Positions 33,478-45,144 of a DNA stretch of 64,000 bases are shown here, in pieces. A model generated the notes under the pieces. It ran no database searches, had not been told where the DNA came from, and saw nothing but the letters and a program-made list of their open reading frames with translations. The stretch comes from Castanea sativa (taxonomy: Eukaryota; Streptophyta; Magnoliopsida; Fagales; Fagaceae): assembly GCF_040712315.1 (NCBI RefSeq), contig NC_134015.1:56931964-56995963 (forward strand), written 5' to 3'. The number at the start of each line of letters is the position of its first letter. Within the stretch, counting starts at the first letter, position 1. The position numbers were made by a program, and so were the translations under genes.

Positions 33478-36016
33478 ACAGTTTGATTGAGCTCATATAT
33501 ATGTGGCAGATGCGTATTCTTAGAGGTAAAACTAATTATTTCTAGTTTTGGATTTCTTGTAATGATATACAACTCTAATATAGGGAAACAAATGTCATTA
33601 TTACTTAGATTTGTATAGGAAATGAATGAATTGGGTGAAAATGATTTAGGCATGACGCTTCTCCCTTTTAGCTATCAGTCTAATCTAATCACTTTTAAAC
33701 CAACATACTCTGCGTGATTCTTTTTGAGAGGTAGGTGTTCAGTTACGAAGGGGATTGTTTCTATAAAGTGAGCAACCTCATGTGTCTTTCTTGTGCTTAT
33801 CCAAGACATGAAAAGACACCGTTGGCAATTCTTTTTTCTTTTCTATTTTTGTTTTTACATGTGTGCTTTTCTGAATAAGTTAGAAACGGGTCTTGTTTTG
33901 CCGACTGTTTTTTGATGAAATGCTAGCTAGTTAGTTCACTCAACTCATCGGTGGACACTACTCCATATATTCCAATGCTTTGAGGTGTGTGAAAGCATCT
34001 CGTGAGACCTGATTTAACGGTCATATTTGATAGGCTACAAATGTGGGATTCATATGAAAATGAAAGAACGTTATTGGGTGAGTTTATTTTTATCTATAAA
34101 AAAATTATACAAATGTTTGAAGTTTTATTTATTTTTGCACAATAGCATAAGTTATCAAAATAAAGCTAAACCTACAAAGATTCCAACACAATCATTTCAT
34201 GTGAGGGATAAAATTTTTTTCCTATTTGATTGATGATATAATTATTTATCTTTGATTTTTTTGAAAATTTTGCAAGTATTGAAGATATAAGATGAAAACG
34301 TAATCCATTGGTGAATTTATCATAATTCACATTTAATAAAATAATATTGAGTGAAATTCTATAACTATATTTGCAGTCAAACCTTCTCCTTGTTAAATTT
34401 TCTAAATTCTCTTAATAAGTTTAATAAAAAAAAAAAGAGCTTTGTTTTTAGTTATCCCCACATCTAAATTAAATATTACTATAAATAAAAAAATTTAATC
34501 ATATATGATTTATTAAATTTGAGAAATAATTTAAAAAAATTTATAAGAATAAATAAGTTTTTGTCTTTATCAACTGAAACTTAGATGCATATATGTTGCA
34601 TGTTTTGTTAAAACACTTATTGTTATTTTATTTAAAATGCATATTGCATTTTTTTAAAACACTTTGTTATTTTATCTAATAAACTAATTAATAAGAAAAA
34701 AAAGTTGTCGTCATTATCAACTAAAACTTAGATGCAGCATGTTTTGTTAAAATATTTATTGTTATTTTATCTAAAGAAGTGGATAAAAACAAAATAAGTT
34801 GTTGTCTCTATCTAAAAAATTGTTTTTATCTAAAATATTCCTATAATTTGGTGAAGTCACTTGGCACAATCACAGTTTTTAAGCCATTTTTTAAAAATTA
34901 TACTAGTATTATTATCGTGCAAATGCATGACTTGATGAAGATTCATATAAAAACTAGTTTTTTTTATAAAAAATGATTAAAACTAAATTATTAAATAAAT
35001 AGTAATAATTAATTAGAAAATAAGTAGATAATTTTAATAAAAAAATTACTTTAAGTTCTAATTTTTTAGAGTTTAGACTTTATACTTTGAAGTGTTTATC
35101 TATTTATATATATTTTAAATTATCTTTGTACTTATGTGTTAATTTCTTAATATGAGATGTGGTATGAGTTTGATCATTCCTATTTGGATTATGTTTAATC
35201 TATGTCCTAGTCAGCACAAACAATAATAAATAAAATAGTTCCTCAATAACGATTTTTTCCTAATGATAGGTTAATAAAAAAATCAGCACACTTAACAAAA
35301 ATATACACAAAAGAGTTCAAGAATAAATACAATAACCAAAACACTCACAAATTAAATAAAATAACCAAAACCCAAAATCAAAACATACACAAAAGAGTTC
35401 AGGAATTGAGAATAAATTTTTTTTTAAAACTTACATATGAGAATCAAAAACTTAAATGGGTGTCCATTATTTTGCTTCTTTATAGTAAACTCCCTTTAGC
35501 ATAATATCCTGTACACAAATTCAAAAGCAAAGAAAAATAAGTAAGATGAATTTATTATATTAAAACATAAGCGTAAGTTGCATCTTGGGGAAAAAATGTG
35601 AAAAAAAAAAAAAACATTGTGGGGTGTATTGTGTGGGATTTAATTATAGGGATGACTTTATTGGTTAAGAGACATTACATAAAAAATTCATGACTTTATT
35701 GGGATTTAAGTTTAAAATTTTTTATAATAGATTTTTAGTTTGGGTAGAATTTAAATTTGTTAAATGTATAAAATTAATTTACTAATTAGTTGTTTTTAAA
35801 ATATTGATAATATATAGAATTTTAGTTGGAGTAGAAGTCAAAATGTGAGGTTTTTTTTTTTTTTTTTTTTGAGAAAGAAGACGTGGTTTCTTGTTTGGGA
35901 TTAAAGTTAAAAATTTTTTGCAATGGACTTTTAGTTTGAATAGAATTTAAATTTGTTGAAATTTAAATGATAAAGTTTTATCTAAGCCCAACTTTTATTA
36001 CATGATATATAATATA

Positions 36017-36018
<2 letters not shown>

Positions 36019-36087
<69 letters not shown>
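36019..36087. repeat. AT microsatellite, about 34 units
   Basis: A continuous AT dinucleotide run of nearly 70 bases, likely hypervariable. Confidence 0.95.
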
Positions 36088-36091
<4 letters not shown>

Positions 36092-36099
36092 TAACACCT

Positions 36100-36840
36100 T
36101 AGTATTGCATGTGATAATGATATTTTTGGTGCCATAAATAGTTTTCTTAATCCTTGGATCCATCAGGAGGAAATGCCTCATCTGTGGTTCATCGGGACAA
36201 ATTTCCAGTCCACCTCCTTTATGCCTCGACGGTCTAGGCGCCACCCTCTCCGGAAACTACCACCTACTTCCCTTTGGGCGCGTAAGCTCAAATACATGGT
36301 TGGTATGTAATCCCAATGGGGACTTTCGTGGGAGCCCAACGGATGGATGCATAGCAACTCGACGGACGGTCACGCATGGGCCTGATGGATGGATGTGCAT
36401 GGACTCAACAGTTGGACATGTTGGGCCTCACATACCTTTTTGTGTGTTCTCCACTCATGTATCCTTATATGGAAATAACTTAAGCACCATGCCCAAAAAC
36501 CCTACAACATGTTCATGTCTTCCCCATATGGAAAGAGGAACCCTGATATCTCGGGGCCTTAATTCCAAACCTTCTCTACAAGGAAAACTCCTACATTTAA
36601 GGGATCTCAGCTAGCTCTATATCACTATATAAACACTAGACCTCCTCTCCAATAAGGTACGTGAAAATCTCTAGCTCTCGCACTACTAAGCTCTTGGAGA
36701 TTCTTCTATCATTAACTTAACATACGGAGGGTCTTTAGCCGGCACCCCACTAGTGCTCTCTGTAGGTTCTTTGTTTTTTTTTTGTTCTTTAGGTACTTCA
36801 ATTGGCACGTGTGTGGACGATCAGCTCACTGACCATTTTT
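36100..36840. mobile_element. Probable LTR-retrotransposon-derived segment
   Basis: GC-richer than its surroundings, non-coding but structured like LTR/UTR text. Features are repeated GACGG and GGATGGATG motifs, a CACTATATAAACACTAG core-promoter-like site (about 36622), then AGCCGGCACCCCACTAGTGC and GGCACGTGTGTGGACGA. This resembles Gypsy-type LTR junction regions I have seen in plants. The 104-codon frame at 36300 has no motif. Type and limits are inferred. Confidence 0.4.
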
Positions 36841-37150
36841 TAGCATCATCAGCATGCATTATGATTTTTTTTTTATTAAAAAACCTCTAAGCAATTACCA
36901 CAATATATTTAAATGAAAAAACAAATTCACAAATAAAAAACTAACTAAATTTATAAAAATTAAAATTGAAAAACTCAAATTAGTGTGAAAATACTAATGC
37001 TTGTTCAGACTCCAAAATTAAAATTACGGTTAGATTGTTTATACTCTAACTTAACAAAGTGCAGAACAAGAGAAAATATACGCAATAAACCAGTAACACT
37101 ACTCTAAGCCATATTCAACCACAATGAACAATAAATGAAAAGTTTAAAGA
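36841..37150. other. AT-rich spacer
   Basis: Nothing recognised. Confidence 0.4.
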
Positions 37151-37990
37151 GTAGGGAAGAGAGATGCAAACACAAGATAACACTAATACATGTTATCGAA
37201 GAGAAAACCAAAGAGCTCGGTGAAAAATCTCTCTGCGACCCTCCAAGTTGAAATTGATCCACTAGTGAATAAGTTGGAATACATGAATAACAAAAGACTC
37301 TCTAAGCCTAGTTTACCCCATGTACTTGAGCTCTCCAAGCTCTTGCTACCAACGGACTTCTCGGAGTATTGTCTTCACTAACTTTCCGGATCTTGCAATC
37401 AACCTGATTGCATCTGCCACTTAATGGCTCCTTTCAATACTTCCCAAAAGCACCAAAACTTGACTCAGCACTCAGATTGGGTGAGGTAAGTGTTTAGGCT
37501 AAGAACCTCTCAAGGATGTAGAGATGAAGAGATAAGAGCAAAGGAAAACCAAGAGAAAATGTGTAGATGATTTTGGGTATAACAATCTCTAACTCTTAAG
37601 TGTTTTTGCTAGGGTTTTCTCTCTGAAAAGAACTCCTTATATTTCGTGAGTAATGAGAGTATATATAGTGTGCGTAAAGAATTTGGTAAAACGCTTTTTC
37701 TTTTTCCAAATTGAATATTTCGCGAGTACCTCGCGAGATGGCCTTTCTTGCGAAGTACTCGCGAATTTGACAGTCTGGCATGACTCTTTAGCTTCTAGTC
37801 ATATGTTTCACATGTAGCCTTTCATGGGTTACTCTTCTTGAGAGCTTCTTGTGAGCTAATCGCGAATTGCACTGATTCTTCATTGACGTTTGATTCTTTA
37901 TCAATTTCTCACACTCATCCCTTACAAATAAACCCACATAAATACAGGGAAATGATTGAAGAAATTACAACAAAATTTGACACGGAATTA
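37150..37990. mobile_element. Possible retroelement-derived segment
   Basis: Higher-complexity DNA than its flanks, containing GTTATCGAAGAG, AGAGCTCGGTGAAAAAT and TCTCTAACTCTTAAG, and a TATATATAGTG site near 37660. This resembles copia-type LTR or leader text. Frames at 37190 and 37596 are short and unrecognised. Weak call. Confidence 0.3.
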
Positions 37991-38062
37991 AAGCTAACAA
38001 AGGCTAGTTGAAAATAACAACTTTACACAAATTGAAAGCATAACAAATTAACAATCCAAAAA

Positions 38063-38100
38063 AACAATTGCATGTTTTTTTGAGTAGGAACAATTGAATG
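38063..38100 (-). mobile_element. Minimal retroposon scar 7
   Basis: Repeats AACAATTGCATG (38063-38074) and AACAATTGAATG (38089-38100) flank TTTTTTTGAGTAGG; on the minus strand CCTACTCAAAAAAA, again a YCA(n) junction. Confidence 0.6.
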
Positions 38101-38545
38101 TAGAGTTAAAGGGAAGCCTCGATTCAATAAAAAAAAAATCCAAATATCCAAACAACTTAAGAATTATAGGAGAAGGAGAAGAACGGTGCAGAGGGAGATA
38201 AAAGTAACAGTTGATAGCCAAAGAGAGAGTTTAGGCGTATAAAATTTGTTAAAGGAAAGAAAAAAATTATGGAGTTGTGTATTAAACACTGCTTAAAAAG
38301 AAAACTGTTAAGAGAAGTTGAAAAGAAAAAAATTATATGCTAATATTAATCAGTTAGTAAAACGTTAATTGTAGAAGTTAAAAAATTAATAATAAAAGAA
38401 ATTGTATTAGATGGAGAATTCAAATTATAATCGAGTAAGGGTTTTTAATCAACTTAAAAATGATCGGAGAATGTGACCCTAAAAAAATAGTGTATTAATT
38501 AAAATAATCAACAACCTCACAATACTAATAACTACTTTTAATGCC

Positions 38546-38716
38546 TTATTATTATTATTATTATTATTATACAAGATAGAATTCTACTCTAACCTAATCT
38601 AAGTGTATATGTGTGTGAAACTTCCTTTTGGAGACTTGAACCCTAGCCCTTGCCCCCCACACCCCACAAGCACTTATACTTGTGTAGTGACCATCGCACC
38701 AATGGTGTGTGGTGGT
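38546..38716 (-). mobile_element. tRNA-derived SINE copy 2
   Basis: The minus strand reads an A-box-like GGTGCGATGGTCAC and then a B-box-like GGTTCAAGTCTCC about 60 bases later. The tail is an ATT/AAT repeat on the plus-strand left side (38548-38570). Same family as the copies at 7763 and 46479. The target-site duplication is obscured by TTATTAT repeats. Confidence 0.8.
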
Positions 38717-41108
38717 GTTATTATCATTTTTCTAAGAATACTGTGATACACTTGCAAAATATATGATCAAAATTGTGTCATTTTTTTGTGATTTTATAAA
38801 AACATAATCGCAAACCACACCACACTTGTACAGCCGGTAAGATTACTTATCATAATCTCTCCCAACCTTCATAGAAGTTGGGGATTTGTGCACTAGATAC
38901 AATCAAGTAATCAACTAAAGCATAATCTAACATGCAAGAAAGATGCGTATAACTTCATTAAAAGTGAACTTCTTAACAAGGAAGTCATCCACAATTTTTG
39001 AGATTATAATTATGGAATAATTTTAACACGTTGGTTTGAATGGCAACCCAACCTGGGGTTTAGAGTACAAGAAATGACCTACTTAAATTGGTCACAAGTT
39101 CAGTAAAAAAAAAAAAATTGGTCACAAGTATCTTATCACTTCATCTCAAAGTGACATATACATAGATCGCAGTTATATTTGATTTCATCAGCTAAATTAA
39201 CACTAGTTGTCCACAACAACCAATCAATCCTAGAAGAAAAACCTCTAACTCTACATGGCAAAAAGTAATTACAGAATGAATACTTAAAAAGCCCCATAGC
39301 CCAATTCCAGGAAACAAATCCTCCTGTGCCTCAATTTTCAGCATCAAAGCTAAGAATGTACGTACCTAAACAAATTATGGCTTTTTCGAGAAATAATCGA
39401 TTGCATAATCCAATAAATATATTATTAATGATGTGGAACCTCACTAAGACACAAGGTTCAAACCCATTGGGTGTAAGATATTTGATTTAGAATAAAATAA
39501 TGCTAAAGTTAGTTCATTTATTAAAAAAAAAAAACTTAGACAAAAGGCCATTTTTCTAAAGAACACAAAATCTTACCATCATGTATTTTTGGAGTGATGG
39601 TCATTTCACAAGTACAAGTTATTGTGGGGTGAAAGGAGGTAAGGATCGCGTTTCAAGTTTTTAAAAGAGAGCTTGAGAGTTTTCCACACATATATATATT
39701 TAGATTAGACTAGATTATGATTTATATCTATATATCAATATTTGGAAACTCTGTTGCTAGAATTTCGGGTTGCTTTCCAATTCGTATATGCCAGATGCTA
39801 GACGCAATCCCGCAGGGAGTCTCTGAAGCCATGAACACTCTACTTACATATATATAAATTATGTATATATAATGAGTTTAAGGCAAAAGAAAATTCTGTC
39901 TTATTTTAATATTATATTGCAACATTGCGTATCAATTAAGTTCAAGGCAACTAGATATTAGTTATTAATTATAAATGTCCTAAGAATGAATCTGAGAATC
40001 TTAGAGAATTAGTGAAGTGACTAATTTCTGTTGTCTAAAGCCTAAAGGTAGTTTAAACTTTGAAGCTATGCAACTCACTGTTGGTGACGGCTAGAAAGTT
40101 AAGATATCATGTCACTCTCTGCAAAATGTGCAAGAAAGGTGTTGAATTACTCACAAGTGGACAGTTCATATCGGCCCATTGCATTTGATGTCTTCTAAGT
40201 TCCATCTTTCTATATCTATAAAAAAAAATCAAAGTATATTCAATTAAATAAGTACATTAGTTCACAAGCAATTTAGGAGTTGCAATATTGCATTATACAT
40301 ACAAGACAAATCAAATAATTTCTGGTCATGACATTGAAGTATTTTGTTTCTTTTCCATTATGTAATTGTCAGTTGAGATCAATTTATCTCATACGTTTTT
40401 GAATTGAATTCATTCTAATGTACTATATCTTCGGAATCAAAGAGAAGTAAAAATTATTAATCAATGCGGATGCTCATGCTACTGAAGTTTTCTTTTTTCT
40501 CTGCTACCAATAATTCTAACATACTAAACTCTAAAGTACTAACCCAGCCTCTGGTGGCTGATTGCAAATCCTTCACTAATACTAGGGAAACTAACAGAGC
40601 ACACTACCAGATCCTTTTTTTTCTTATGTAAAACCTCCTTTTGATGTAATGGAGGTTTTAATTTCCGATAACTCTTCTGTAATCATTACTTGGTCAAATC
40701 CGGGTAGTACTATTAATAATTAATATGGTCCAAGTTTAACCAAAAAATAAAAATAAAAATAAAAATAAAAATAGAAAATATTCAAATTATTACAGATTCT
40801 ATTACAAAAGGCTTACAAACTAATATTACAATGAATGTGATTGATTTAACATCAATAATATATAATCTAAATTTCAAAAATATTTTTATGTTTCATGTTT
40901 AAAAGTTGATACATTAATTTTCAAAATTTATGTATCAAAATTTGTAATAAGTATAGTATCACCCTTTGTATTAAAAACTCACTATGGTTTAGAATGGTCT
41001 CATCCTTTTTTAGTAACAAAAAAAAAAAAAAAAAAAAAACCATACTTCTTGTTGTGTGAAACTGTGAATTAGTAGCCAAAAAGCTTGGATTCTATTACAC
41101 TTGCAACT

Positions 41109-41110
<2 letters not shown>
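38717..41110. other. Intergenic DNA
   Basis: No gene. It contains one minimal retroposon scar (39085-39129) and an AAAAT microsatellite near 40744-40772. Confidence 0.5.
39085..39129 (+). mobile_element. Minimal retroposon scar 8
   Basis: Perfect repeats AAATTGGTCACAAGT (39085-39099 and 39115-39129) flank TCAGT plus an A-tract. Confidence 0.72.

Positions 41111-41113
<3 letters not shown>

Positions 41114-41162
<49 letters not shown>
41114..41162. repeat. GT microsatellite, about 23 units
   Basis: Uninterrupted TG dinucleotides for about 45 bases. A second, shorter TATA/TG run lies at about 41647-41688. Confidence 0.95.
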
Positions 41163-41164
<2 letters not shown>

Positions 41165-41219
41165 AGAAGAACAACTCTTTTCTTCTTTTTTAATAAATTT
41201 GATTATGACTTTTGTGGGG

Positions 41220-41646
41220 GTCAGAAACACAAAACAAGCTTAGAAGAAGTATGAGTTTCTAATCAACACAACTAATTTCTAAAGATAAAGGGATGAAATC
41301 CCACAATGAGAAGACTAGATAGGTGATCGGAGATGAAAACAACAAACCTAAATTCTTTCATTGATAAAAATCAGTTTCTAGAGCTATACATTGTCCCTCT
41401 TGCAATGTATAGGTTGCACAAATGTGGGCCTCGCCAAATATCTAAGAGGGGTGTTGCATAAACTTGTCTCACAAGGTATTTTCTCTTTGTTCTAGTGTGA
41501 AATAATTATATTACCCATGAGAGCCTTTGTGTTCGAATAGTTATTAGACCTAGACAAAACATTAACTTGGCCTATGAGTTGGGTCACTGGTTCAACTAGT
41601 GAGTCACCGGTCGAACCACATGGATCAAATAAAATTTTTAAAAAAC

Positions 41647-41692
<46 letters not shown>

Positions 41693-42420
41693 TAAGTTTA
41701 AGAAATCATAACATGAATATGTAATTTATAAAAAAAAGAGGTAATACCTAAATTAAACTCGCCATTATAATTTAAAATCAAGGTTTCACAAGCAACAACA
41801 TTAGAAATTTTATAAAATTTACAAGCAATATAAATGATTGTCATAAAATTGCAATGAAGTCTTTGCTAAATAAAATCTTGTCACTTGTCTTAAAATACTA
41901 TAAATTAAAAAAAGGCAAATCTCAAACTACATAATTAATAAAGAGAAAAAAAAATTAAGGTCTTAAACTTAAAGCAATAAACAAATAAAGCATAAAAAAC
42001 ATAGATAAAAGAAGTGAAAAAAAATTTGAGGTTAAACTTAAAGCAATAAACAAATAAAGCATAAAAAACGTAAACAAAAGAAGAGAAAAGAAGGTTTAAG
42101 CAATAAACTATATAACATATACTGATATACTCAGACCTAAGTGCTAACTAGTTATGTGAAAATGCATTGTTGTAGTTTGGGGAACTAAAATAGTGACAAG
42201 TGACTAGGTAACGGTATAGTAGTATAAATCGGCAGAAAAGTAAGAGGATAATGCATGTATTTATTTAGGTTTTCTCTTATTTAAATTGTCGTATCATCAT
42301 GCATAAAATAGTAAAGAAATTAATGAGATGGACCAATTAATCTAACTTTACACAATTCACAAACTTAGTCATCTTAATGAAACGGTCACACAATTTGTTT
42401 AAAACCTACTGAATTTTGCC
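41220..42420. other. Intergenic repeat-rich DNA
   Basis: No gene. Contains a tandem duplication of period 69 (41963-42031 and 42032-42100, sharing TTAAACTTAAAGCAATAAAC). Text near 41560-41625 (GTCACTGG, GAGTCACCGG) recurs at about 43420, on the far side of the element at 42431-43359. This suggests an older repeat split by that insertion. Confidence 0.5.
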
Positions 42421-42430
42421 GGTTTTGACT

Positions 42431-43359
42431 AGGAGCTAAGCCGGGGGGGAATTGCCCCTTGACTCCTCCCAAAATATTTCATATATATTACTATTAGGAG
42501 TTTTTTAAAATGCTTTACCCCTTAGGCAGAAAATAAACATAAATCAGGAAAAAAAAAAAGCTTCTCGACCCTGCTGAAATAGTGGGAAAAAGGCAAGCTT
42601 ACCTGACACCCAATAGTGGGAAAAAGGCAAACTATACCCCCTTGGGCAGAAAATAAACACAAATCAGGAAAAAAGCTTCTTGACCCTACTGAAATAGTTG
42701 GAAAAAACACCCAATAGTGGGAAAAGGCAAGCTTACCTAATGCCCCATAAGTCAATGACAGTGTGCAGGAAAAAAAACACAAAACAGGGAAAAAGTTTCC
42801 AGACACAAGCGAAAATAAAGGGAAGTATTTCCCTGGGCACAATAACATACACCAAGAGCTTTGACTTGTCTGCTGTCAAGCTTAGCAAAATAATAATAAT
42901 CATCACTCATTTTAGTGTCTTTGTTATGACATTTGAATTGATAGTCCTATATTTTACACAATTTTCTTTTTGTCCTCAATTTCTTGACAATTCAGTTTTA
43001 AATTGTGAGTTTACATTATGAACACAAATTTTAATTACTTTGAAAAATAAATAGAAAGTTGAATTTCACCTATAGTTTAAAAAACAATCAAATCAAGACA
43101 GTGAGACCTATATACAACTTTGCAAGTAAATTTCTACACTTTTAATATTTTAAAATTTATTTATTTCCACAATTTATTTTATAGAATTAACTCAAATGTC
43201 TAACTATAGTATATGTTTGTATTAGTTTTTGTATGACACTTATAGTTGTTATTGTTTATTTATTTTTTTGTTAATATATATTAATATTTTTTTCAGTTAT
43301 TTTTTTTAATATTGACTTCTAATCTTGGTTTCTTGAACTAAAATCCTGACTTCGCCACT
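42431..43359. mobile_element. Non-autonomous DNA transposon, about 929 bp
   Basis: Flanked by GGTTTTGACT (42421-42430) and GGTTTTGATT (43360-43369), a 9-10 base duplication as for Mutator-like elements. Ends are imperfectly inverted: AGGAGCTAAGCCGGGG at the left, and the complement of the right end reads AGTGGCGAAGTCAGGATT. The interior has a period-119 repeat (from about 42525 and 42644, sharing AGAAAATAAACA and AAATCAGGAAAAAA) and no transposase. The 108-codon minus frame in it reads through these repeats and is not taken as a gene. Confidence 0.6.
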
Positions 43360-43643
43360 GGTTTTGATTGAGTCTTGTGCACATTTTATCCAATTGATCA
43401 CTTGGAATGGTCTATTTGTCGAGTCACCGGATTACTAATTCGACTGGCTAGGCTAAGTTAGGTTTAATAACACTTCGAAGTTTCTTCAAACACGTTTCAT
43501 TTTCTTCAATATCTTTTAAATGTTTTTATTTATATTTTTTCTACAAGAGAAACGTGTTGGGTGAATTACGCTAATTATTTTTTTGCTTTCTAATATTACC
43601 AATGCTAGCTCCAACTTAACCACTCTCTCTCTCTCTCTCTCAA

Positions 43644-44419
43644 TGTTGTGATGAACTGCACACCATATTCTTTCCACATCACAATGATTCTAATTACCAT
43701 CTAGACAATTTTATATAGAAATCATTAGGTGGAAGGCACCGGAGCTTATCTACTTGGATGAGAGCTTATGCATAGATCAAATTGGTGGCTTGACATTAGC
43801 CAACAAACCATCAGAAAGTTGCATGCGCGAAGAAATGCAAGGAGCTGCATTAAATGTTGCATGGACTCATAGCCCTCTTTATTGACTTCTTTGTTGATAG
43901 AAGTCTTGCATTGTTCTCATGTTCTGGAACACTTGACATGCATACATGCTTCACCTTTTAGCCAAACTGTATGACTTCATTGGCATTCATGAATTGTCAA
44001 GAAGGGCAAGGAACTATACCTGAGCAAACCAAATACATGCTAGCCGAAATGTATGACTCCATTGGCAATAAATGCTGGCCATTTTTGTTGACTTGATAAG
44101 TTTCATGACGGTGATATTTTTGCTGAAGTTTAGCTATAAAGAGAGGTGGAGCAAATGAGAGCTATGTATATGAGCTACGGAGATTGCAATTAGAACTTCT
44201 TTTGTGTGTGAGAGAACTAAGGGTGTATTTGAGATTTGGGTATATGAGAGAATGTCTATAAGTCATTGTTGTAATCTCTAAAATTATAGTGAAAATTTAT
44301 TTTGTTGCTTTCTGTAAACGTAGGCATATTGCCGAATCACGTAAATTCTTTATGTCATATTTTCTTCTCTATCTTTTTTAACCTTGTGTAAACAAATTAT
44401 TTCACCAATTTTCACAACA
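43644..44419 (+). mobile_element. Probable solo LTR
   Basis: Begins TGTTGTGA and ends TCACAACA, a perfect 8-base inverted terminus with TG...CA. The interior has a promoter-like GAGCTATGTATATGAGC, then TTGTTGCTTTCTGTAAACG and GCCGAATCACGTAAATTC, typical of the R/U5 part of copia-type LTRs. The orientation is inferred from this order. No internal retrotransposon coding sequence lies nearby. A 5-base target-site duplication is not evident. Confidence 0.6.
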
Positions 44420-45107
44420 CAATGGCAACAATCCAATAGACTATGTACATGGTATCCATGACTATCATCCTTCGCTTAATCAGTTTTAATCTCATACAGT
44501 TTTGATGCTCTAACTTCCTCTGATTTACACAATTACACCTAACCCTACTCATAATTAAAAAAAAAAAACTGTTTGGAGCTGTTCCTGTTCTTTCCACAAA
44601 TGGTGCATGTTACATCATCTCATTTTCTCAGCTCCTTTCAAAGTAGCAGATGCAGGAGATAATGGCTGAACACAATTAATCCGTTTTGACCGAGTACAAG
44701 AATTTCTGCAGGAAAGACATATTGCCGAATCACGTAAATTCTTTGTGTCATATTTTCTTCTCTATCTTTTTTAACCTTGTGTAAACAAATTATTTCACCA
44801 ATTTTCACAACACAATGGCAACAATCCAATAGCCTATGTACATGGTATCCATGACTATCATCCTTCGCTTAATCAGTTTTAATCTCATACAGTTTTGATG
44901 CTCTAACTTCCTCTGATTTACACAATTACACCTAACCCTACTCATAATTAAAAAAAAAAACTGTTTGGAGCTGTTCCTGTTCTTTCCACAAATGGTGCAT
45001 GTTACATCATCTCATTTTCTCAGCTCCTTTCAAAGTAGCAGATGCAGGAGATAATGGCTGAACACAATTAATCCGTTTTGACCAAGTACAAGAATTTCTG
45101 CAGGAAA
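44325..45107. repeat. Tandem direct duplication, period 393
   Basis: Unit 1 (44325-44717) and unit 2 (44718-45107) run from CATATTGCCGAATCACGTAA to AGAATTTCTGCAGGAAA with only isolated differences (for example GACTATGT/GCCTATGT, ACCGAGT/ACCAAGT). Unit 1 starts inside the LTR at 43644-44419 and extends into its flank, so the duplication post-dates the LTR. Confidence 0.95.
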
Positions 45108-45144
45108 CTGATGGTGGGTAGCCAAACCTTAAGTTTCTTAATTA

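Larger units (their letters stand above)
32460..36019. other. Intergenic DNA, AT-rich
   Basis: No gene supported. It contains a minimal retroposon scar (32716-32761), a MITE-like segment (33047-33165) and a tandem duplication (33254-33477). From 34.0 to 36.0 kb it is extremely AT-rich; frames there (34027-34233, 34779-34976) show no protein-like composition. Confidence 0.5.

Noticed and set aside
36300..36614. 104-codon frame as a gene
   Set aside because: Repetitive GACGG/GGATGG text in a probable LTR-derived segment and no protein motif.
42522..42848. 108-codon minus-strand frame with repeated FPDLCLFSA text
   Set aside because: The apparent peptide repeats come from the period-119 DNA repeat inside a non-autonomous element, not from a conserved protein.
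43644..44419. An intact LTR retrotransposon
   Set aside because: No second LTR, primer-binding site or gag/pol coding text is found nearby; the evidence supports a solo LTR at most, and the expected 5-base target duplication was not seen.
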